Origin: Acidobacteriales bacterium 59-55
Lineage (GTDB): Bacteria > Acidobacteriota > Terriglobia > Terriglobales > Acidobacteriaceae
Direction of reading: 5' to 3'
Assembly (NCBI GenBank): GCA_001897435.1
Contig: MKSV01000010.1
Coordinates: 62,001 to 126,000, forward strand
Length of the DNA: 64,000 bases
Part shown: one piece after another, positions 59,825 through 64,000 of the stretch
How positions within the stretch are numbered: the stretch's first letter is position 1
Layout of the letters: every line of letters begins with the position of its first letter
Notes under the pieces: generated by a model
The model's input: the letters and a program-made list of their open reading frames with translations, nothing else
What the model was told of the DNA's origin: nothing
The model's database searches: none
Translations under genes and position numbers: made by a program

Positions 59825-61555
59825 ATGAAGATTAGAGTTCTGTCGGTTTTCGGGATTTGCGGCCTTTTGGTCTTCTGCACTCTTGCCCTGTCGGAGCCCG
59901 GTCGCGCAGGAGAGATGCACGCCGGATCGAAGGCGCAGGCTGCGTCCGCATCCGGGGCCCACACCTGGTACATTCGCTCGGATGGCGGCGACCGGAAGCA
60001 GTGCACCGGCAAGGTGGATGCCGCCTATCGCGGCAGGGGAAGTGGGCAACCGTGCGCTTTCAACCATCCGTATCATTTGTTTACCAACGGCGAATACAAC
60101 AATAAGGCCTGGCTGGTCGAGGGCGGCGATACGGTGATCATTCGCGGAGGCCCCTATCGCATGGGATACAAGGGGCCCAATCCAAAGGATTATTGGGGAA
60201 GCTGCCCCGGCAATCCCTATGGCTGCTCCATGCCTCCGCTGCCTTCGGGGACACCCGGTCATCCGACCCGCCTGCTCGGAGAAAATTATCAAAGCTGCAA
60301 TAAGAAGACGCAGCTCTTTGGCGGCTATGCGCTTGGAGCCATCATCGATCTGAAGGGTTCGAAAAATGTCGATGTAGAGTGTCTGGAGTTGACCGACCAT
60401 GGCCAATGCACGCGCGTAGGCGGTGGTTTTCCTGCGTCGGAAGGATGCCACAGCGACTATCCCCTGTCGGACTATGCCGGCTCCGGTATTGTGACCGACG
60501 AATCCACCGCGGGCGTAATGCTGAAGAATCTCGATATTCACGGGTTCACCTCGCGGGGCATCATCGGCCCTGTCGGAGGAGACGTAACGGCCGATCATGT
60601 GCGGATTGGGTTCAATGGCGGCGGCGGTTGGGACTTTGATAACGGCAGAGGGACGAAGAGCGCACCAGGCTCCATCGTTCATGCTTCTTACCTGACCGTG
60701 GAGTGGAACGGCTGCAACGAAGAGTATCCGATTAAGGATGCCATTCCGGCCTTCAATTGTTTCGATCAGAACAGCGGTGGTTATGGTGACGGCGTTGGAA
60801 CGCCGAATACCACGCTCAATTTCACCTGCGATCACTGTATCTTCCGTTACAACACGCAGGATGGGCTCGATCTGCTGCACGTCGGTGGCAGCATCATCTC
60901 CATTTCCGATTCGGAGTCCTACGGCAACATGGGGCAGCAATGGAAGATGGGAGCCATGCACAAAGTACTGTTTCAAAATAATCTGACGGTGCACAACTGC
61001 AGGCGGATGTCGGCGGCCATGTCCGGCGCGCCGGAGGGGTATCACAGGTATCTATCCAACTTTTGCCGTGCTGGGGGCGATGGCATTGCATTTTCCGTCA
61101 ATGACGATGGAACGTATGTCTTTCAGAACAATAGTTTTGCCGGCTATGGGGCGACGTCGTATGACATCAGCTGCTCCGGCCATTGCACGAAAGCCAACAT
61201 TACGTTCCAAAATAATCTCCACGTCGGCTATAAGGACTCGGCTAGCGGCCAGTTGCCTGGCTTGTTTTACACCGCCGGTGTTCCGCGAAATCCGTTTGTC
61301 GCTCGCGACCACAATATCTACTACAACATGCGAAGCTGCCCCTCGGGCTGGACAGAGCATTGCGTCAATCCGAAGATTGCCAATATGCCGGAATGGCACG
61401 GAGAGGCGAGTCTCGATGGAATCAACTTCCATCTGACGAGCGGAAGTCCGGCACGGGGCGCAGGCGCCGCGGTGCAGGGATTGACGAAGGACTTCGATGG
61501 AGTTCAGCGTCCTGGAGGCGCGGCGGATATTGGAGCTTTTCAATACCATCCGTGA
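59825..61555 (+). CDS. Secreted right-handed parallel beta-helix protein
   Basis: This 576-residue exported protein has a signal peptide (about 1-28, ending PGRAG) and a long beta-helix core with repeating short strands and N-ladders (VLFQNNLTVHNCRRM, YVFQNNSFAGYG, ITFQNNLHVGYKDSA). It ends in the block TSGSPARGAGAAV, then DFDGVQRPGGAADIGAFQY, which closes many surface beta-helix proteins. Over ten Cys residues suggest disulfides. It may be a polysaccharide lyase or epimerase-like enzyme trimming the secreted polymer, but no catalytic residues can be assigned. The ATG follows GAGAGGA. It lies between the GT14 and acyltransferase genes. Confidence 0.85.
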   Translation: MKIRVLSVFGICGLLVFCTLALSEPGRAGEMHAGSKAQAASASGAHTWYIRSDGGDRKQCTGKVDAAYRGRGSGQPCAFNHPYHLFTNGEYNNKAWLVEGGDTVIIRGGPYRMGYKGPNPKDYWGSCPGNPYGCSMPPLPSGTPGHPTRLLGENYQSCNKKTQLFGGYALGAIIDLKGSKNVDVECLELTDHGQCTRVGGGFPASEGCHSDYPLSDYAGSGIVTDESTAGVMLKNLDIHGFTSRGIIGPVGGDVTADHVRIGFNGGGGWDFDNGRGTKSAPGSIVHASYLTVEWNGCNEEYPIKDAIPAFNCFDQNSGGYGDGVGTPNTTLNFTCDHCIFRYNTQDGLDLLHVGGSIISISDSESYGNMGQQWKMGAMHKVLFQNNLTVHNCRRMSAAMSGAPEGYHRYLSNFCRAGGDGIAFSVNDDGTYVFQNNSFAGYGATSYDISCSGHCTKANITFQNNLHVGYKDSASGQLPGLFYTAGVPRNPFVARDHNIYYNMRSCPSGWTEHCVNPKIANMPEWHGEASLDGINFHLTSGSPARGAGAAVQGLTKDFDGVQRPGGAADIGAFQYHP

Positions 61556-61599
61556 TGTCGTTTTTCTGTTTACCAAACGTCAATGGCACGGCTATCGAT

Positions 61600-62217
61600 T
61601 CAGTGCGCTGATTCGGAAGCAGCCGGGCCTTCGGTCGGGAGATCGTCGATCGTTCGATTGACGTAGCCCCGCGAGCCGGAGTTCGAAACCACCTTGCCGG
61701 GGTTCCCCAGAACAACGGACTCCGGGGGCACATCAAAGTTGACATAAGCGCCGGGGGCGATCAGGGCTTCTCGTCCGATGGTCACCTTACCGACAATAAT
61801 TGCGTTTGCCCCAACCCATACGCGGTCTTCGAGCGTCGGCGCACCGGTACGCGGACCGCGGCTGGCGGCGCCGATGGTCACGCCTTGCGCGATGTTGATA
61901 TTCGATCCCAGAACGGCATGCGGGCTGATGACCACACCGCCGAAGTGTCCTATATAGAGGCCAGGACCGATGCTCGTCGTGGGAGAGATATCGAATCCAT
62001 ATTTGAATCGATAGTGATGGAGCAGAATCCGGTTGTAGATGTAGTTGAAGATGGCAAGCGACTTCTTTTTTTTGCTGTAGAACGAGACTTTGCGCAGGTA
62101 GTAGGTAAAACGAAAACCGGGATCGTGCAGATAAGAGCTGACAAAGGCCCGCCTATCCGCTTTGCCGCGGTAGCGGTAGACATCGGCTCGCAGTATTTGC
62201 CAAAGCGATAAGGCCAA
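61600..62217 (-). CDS. Left-handed beta-helix (hexapeptide) O-acyltransferase, serine-acetyltransferase-like, TTG start
   Basis: The 205-residue protein has an N-terminal helical part (about 1-75) like serine acetyltransferase and a hexapeptide-repeat left-handed beta-helix (about 78-180; SIGPGLYIGHFGGVVISP, then VLGSNINIAQGVTIGAA and VWVGANAIIVGKVTIG) with the catalytic-type His in IGHFGG. The start is TTG 62217 with GAGGA at spacing 6. In this locus it more likely acetylates a sugar of the exopolysaccharide than serine. It is 22 bp behind the GT2 at 62240 on the same strand, so they are cotranscribed. Confidence 0.85.
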   Translation of the reverse strand: MALSLWQILRADVYRYRGKADRRAFVSSYLHDPGFRFTYYLRKVSFYSKKKKSLAIFNYIYNRILLHHYRFKYGFDISPTTSIGPGLYIGHFGGVVISPHAVLGSNINIAQGVTIGAASRGPRTGAPTLEDRVWVGANAIIVGKVTIGREALIAPGAYVNFDVPPESVVLGNPGKVVSNSGSRGYVNRTIDDLPTEGPAASESAH

Positions 62218-62239
62218 TTCAGTTCCTCGTGAAGAATCG

Positions 62240-63349
62240 TTAGGTGTCGCGATGAGCTCGGAAGAGGTGACTGCGCAGTCGGACGGCAGCCAATACCAGC
62301 GCCGGCGCTACCCGAAGCAGAGAGATCACCATCGAAATCTTTGCGCTTTTATAGTAGTCGTTTGCGGCTGCAAGATGAGCAATCGCGGCGGCGGGGTTCT
62401 GCTCTTGTATCGCGACCTTGCCGCGAATCGTCTCCAGATCAGCCGTCTTCCTTGCTCTTGCATCCAGCAGGAGCCTCGTCTCTTCCGAGTCCTGCGGCCA
62501 CAGCGTCAGCGCGTTGGTCAGGACGCGAATGTTATAGTCGGCCATCCTCGTCGGATTTGCGGAGAGGCTGGCGCCATGTTTGCGATAGCGGACGAGGATC
62601 TTGCGATGGTAGCCGATCCGATGTCCCGCGGCCGTGACGCGAAGCCAGCAATCGAAGTCTTCGCAGGATCGAAGCGACTCGTCGAAGCCAAAACGTTTGA
62701 GCACCTCGGTGCGCGCCGTGACCGAGACAAAGACATGGCAGCGCCGCGAGATGATGGCTGTCGAAGTCGCTTCGCCGTCCGACCGGCAGACATCCATGTA
62801 CTCCTTGCCTTCGTAGATCGAATCTCCAAAGAACCGCGCATTGCAGTAAACGAGATCGTATTCCGGGTGCTCGCGAAGAAACTTCGTCTGCTCTTCCAGA
62901 TAATCCGGCGCCCAGATATCGTCGGCGTCGAGCAGCGCAACCATGCTTCCCTCTGCCGCGTGAAGCCCGGTATTGCGCGCGCCGCTGAGTCCCCGGTTTT
63001 CCTGCTTGATATAAACGATGCGATCGCGATAGGGAAGCAGCACCTCTTCGAGCGCCTCGGTGTCCGGCGAGCCGTCGTTGACCACGATGACCTGAAAGGA
63101 GCGGTAGGTTTGGGCGAAGACAGAATCGAGGGTGTCCTTAATATAGGAGGCGGCGTTGTAGGCAGGAATGATGACGCTTACCAGGTCGGCAGACGGATTG
63201 CCCGCGATCTCTTCGTTTACCGGATTCAAGCTCAACCTTTCGTTCCCTGTCCCGCCAGCCGTGTGGATAGCTCTGTCTAGTATTCTGGTGTAGCTGCCGC
63301 AGATGAAAATACAGATTGCCGAGAGCCAGACCTTGAGCGTTGAGACCAT
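62240..63349 (-). CDS. Family 2 glycosyltransferase
   Basis: This 369-residue protein has the GT-A core VSVIIPAYNAASYIKDTLDS, VIVVNDGSPDTEALEEVL, then the DxD-type VALLDADDIWAPDYLEE and SLRSCEDFDCWLRVTAAGHR. About 55 residues precede the core and could include a membrane helix. Its ATG at 63349 would overlap the start of the divergent deacetylase by 47 bp; a TTG about 40 codons later, behind GAAAGG, would avoid this and place the start just before the core. The acyltransferase gene follows 22 bp downstream. Donor and acceptor are not known. Confidence 0.88.
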   Translation of the reverse strand: MVSTLKVWLSAICIFICGSYTRILDRAIHTAGGTGNERLSLNPVNEEIAGNPSADLVSVIIPAYNAASYIKDTLDSVFAQTYRSFQVIVVNDGSPDTEALEEVLLPYRDRIVYIKQENRGLSGARNTGLHAAEGSMVALLDADDIWAPDYLEEQTKFLREHPEYDLVYCNARFFGDSIYEGKEYMDVCRSDGEATSTAIISRRCHVFVSVTARTEVLKRFGFDESLRSCEDFDCWLRVTAAGHRIGYHRKILVRYRKHGASLSANPTRMADYNIRVLTNALTLWPQDSEETRLLLDARARKTADLETIRGKVAIQEQNPAAAIAHLAAANDYYKSAKISMVISLLRVAPALVLAAVRLRSHLFRAHRDT

Positions 63350-64000
63350 ATCGGAAGACCAGGGGAGACAGTCCCAACGCCGACTGTATCTTCTTTATCA
63401 CGAATTGCGGCCGGGCGGCAGTCGGTACTCCTATGTTATTGGAAATAATGAATTTGAAAAGCACCTCGACCTTTTAGTGCGGCTCCGGGAGAGGAAGCAC
63501 GGCCTATACCCTGAAGTGACGTTCGACGACGGCCATCTCTCAGACTACGAGTGCGCGCTGCCTATGCTGCAGGCGCGAAATCTAACGGCGCGTTTTTTCA
63601 TCACTGCGGGTTGGACCGGGCGCAAGCCGGGCTACATGGGTTGGAGCGAGTTGCGAGCGCTGCACGAGGCCGGACAGTCGATTGGTGCGCACGGATGGTC
63701 GCATACGCTTCTTACTCATTGCAGTGAAGAGGATTTAAAGACTGAACTGGGAGTTGCGAGGAAGACGCTCGAAGATAAGCTCGGCGCTGCGATTACGACG
63801 ATGTCTCTGCCGGGAGGCCGCTACAACCGCCGCGTTCTCGCGGCATGCGAGGCCGCTGGCTACACGCAGGTGTATACCTCGATCCCGCGATCGGAGCCTG
63901 CGACTCCAGGAAGGATGATTGGCCGGCTGAATATCCTTGGAAGCATGACGACCGAATGGATTGCCGATGTCTTGCAGCCGGAGAGCCGGACGCTGGCGGA
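63303..64000 (+). CDS. Polysaccharide deacetylase (NodB domain), 3' end beyond window
   Basis: Read from the ATG at 63303, this frame stays open to the window end (about 232 residues). It carries the NodB signature: the metal-site TFDDGHLSDYE with Asp75/Asp76, the metal-binding H130-x3-H134 in GAHGWSH, and LPGGRYNRRVLAACEAAGY, which supplies the Arg/Tyr region. The N-terminal segment LYLLYHELRPGGSRYSYV is typical of this subgroup. It would remove N- or O-acetyl groups from a glycan, presumably the exopolysaccharide. No signal peptide is visible at this start, and its 5' end overlaps the divergent GT2 reading frame. Confidence 0.88.
   Translation, partial: MKIQIAESQTLSVETISEDQGRQSQRRLYLLYHELRPGGSRYSYVIGNNEFEKHLDLLVRLRERKHGLYPEVTFDDGHLSDYECALPMLQARNLTARFFITAGWTGRKPGYMGWSELRALHEAGQSIGAHGWSHTLLTHCSEEDLKTELGVARKTLEDKLGAAITTMSLPGGRYNRRVLAACEAAGYTQVYTSIPRSEPATPGRMIGRLNILGSMTTEWIADVLQPESRTLA

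Noticed and set aside
61600..62217. Serine acetyltransferase (cysE) of cysteine biosynthesis
   Set aside because: The fold is similar, but the operon with a GT2 in an exopolysaccharide locus makes a sugar acyltransferase more likely; the call is kept general.
1..64000. tRNA or rRNA genes, insertion sequences, prophage or defence systems
   Set aside because: Gaps were scanned by eye for T-loop-like GGTTCGAATCC patterns, transposases and integrases; none was found. Small tRNAs or ncRNAs could still be missed without a covariance search.

Overview
The window looks like chromosomal DNA of an Acidobacteriota bacterium, most likely class Terriglobia (Acidobacteriaceae; Granulicella/Edaphobacter/Terriglobus type). 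This is inferred from gene content: Oar-like TonB-dependent receptors with an N-terminal carboxypeptidase-regulatory-like domain, a secreted protein of the VWFA-related acidobacterial family, a PEP-CTERM protein, membrane-anchored winged-helix regulators next to receptors, and moderately high GC. No rRNA, tRNA, transposase, integrase or CRISPR array was seen.

Region 1 (1-20308) is a carbohydrate-use region. It holds the tail of one TonB receptor, a secreted GH43-like beta-propeller, an aldose 1-epimerase, a zinc alcohol dehydrogenase plus hexuronate-type MFS transporter operon with a divergent AraC regulator, a membrane-bound winged-helix regulator divergent from a complete TonB receptor, a heparinase/alginate-lyase-like polysaccharide lyase, a two-gene operon of a 3-keto-disaccharide-hydrolase/FG-GAP protein and a PQQ dehydrogenase with a built-in cytochrome c, and a GH92 mannosidase. 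Together they suggest uptake, depolymerisation and oxidation of a uronate- and/or mannose-containing glycan.

Region 2 (20438-41997) is mostly housekeeping: rpmB, msrB, ridA, YidB- and Kbp-like small proteins, a VWFA-like secreted protein, lepA, a GDPD with rearranged domain order, murQ, bamA, ddl, a zinc-ribbon protein, rpsU, iscX, a diguanylate cyclase, panBC, an ICMT-like methyltransferase, coaBC, an ECF sigma factor and a DoxX protein. Its gaps carry several extragenic repeat families: a 108-bp element with terminal inverted repeats (two copies in opposite orientation), a family ending in GTGGAGAGACCCCTGTATTTCG-like sequence (one copy expanded into a ~53-bp tandem array), a family built on TTCCCGAAGGGAA, and a phased set of four inverted motifs behind panC.

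Region 3 (42070-48967) holds a compact minus-strand cluster (type III PKS-like ketosynthase, acyl carrier protein, FabF-like ketosynthase, ferric-reductase-like membrane protein, glycosyltransferase), followed by a TPR-like secreted protein and a PEP-CTERM protein.

Region 4 (49239-64000) is an exopolysaccharide locus: a WbpP-like epimerase and a UDP-sugar 6-dehydrogenase supply UDP-uronates; GT4, GT2 and GT14 transferases, an O-antigen-ligase/polymerase-like protein and a flippase assemble and export the chain; a beta-helix protein, a hexapeptide acyltransferase and a polysaccharide deacetylase (cut by the window end) would modify it. Many genes in regions 3-4 start with TTG or GTG behind good Shine-Dalgarno sequences.
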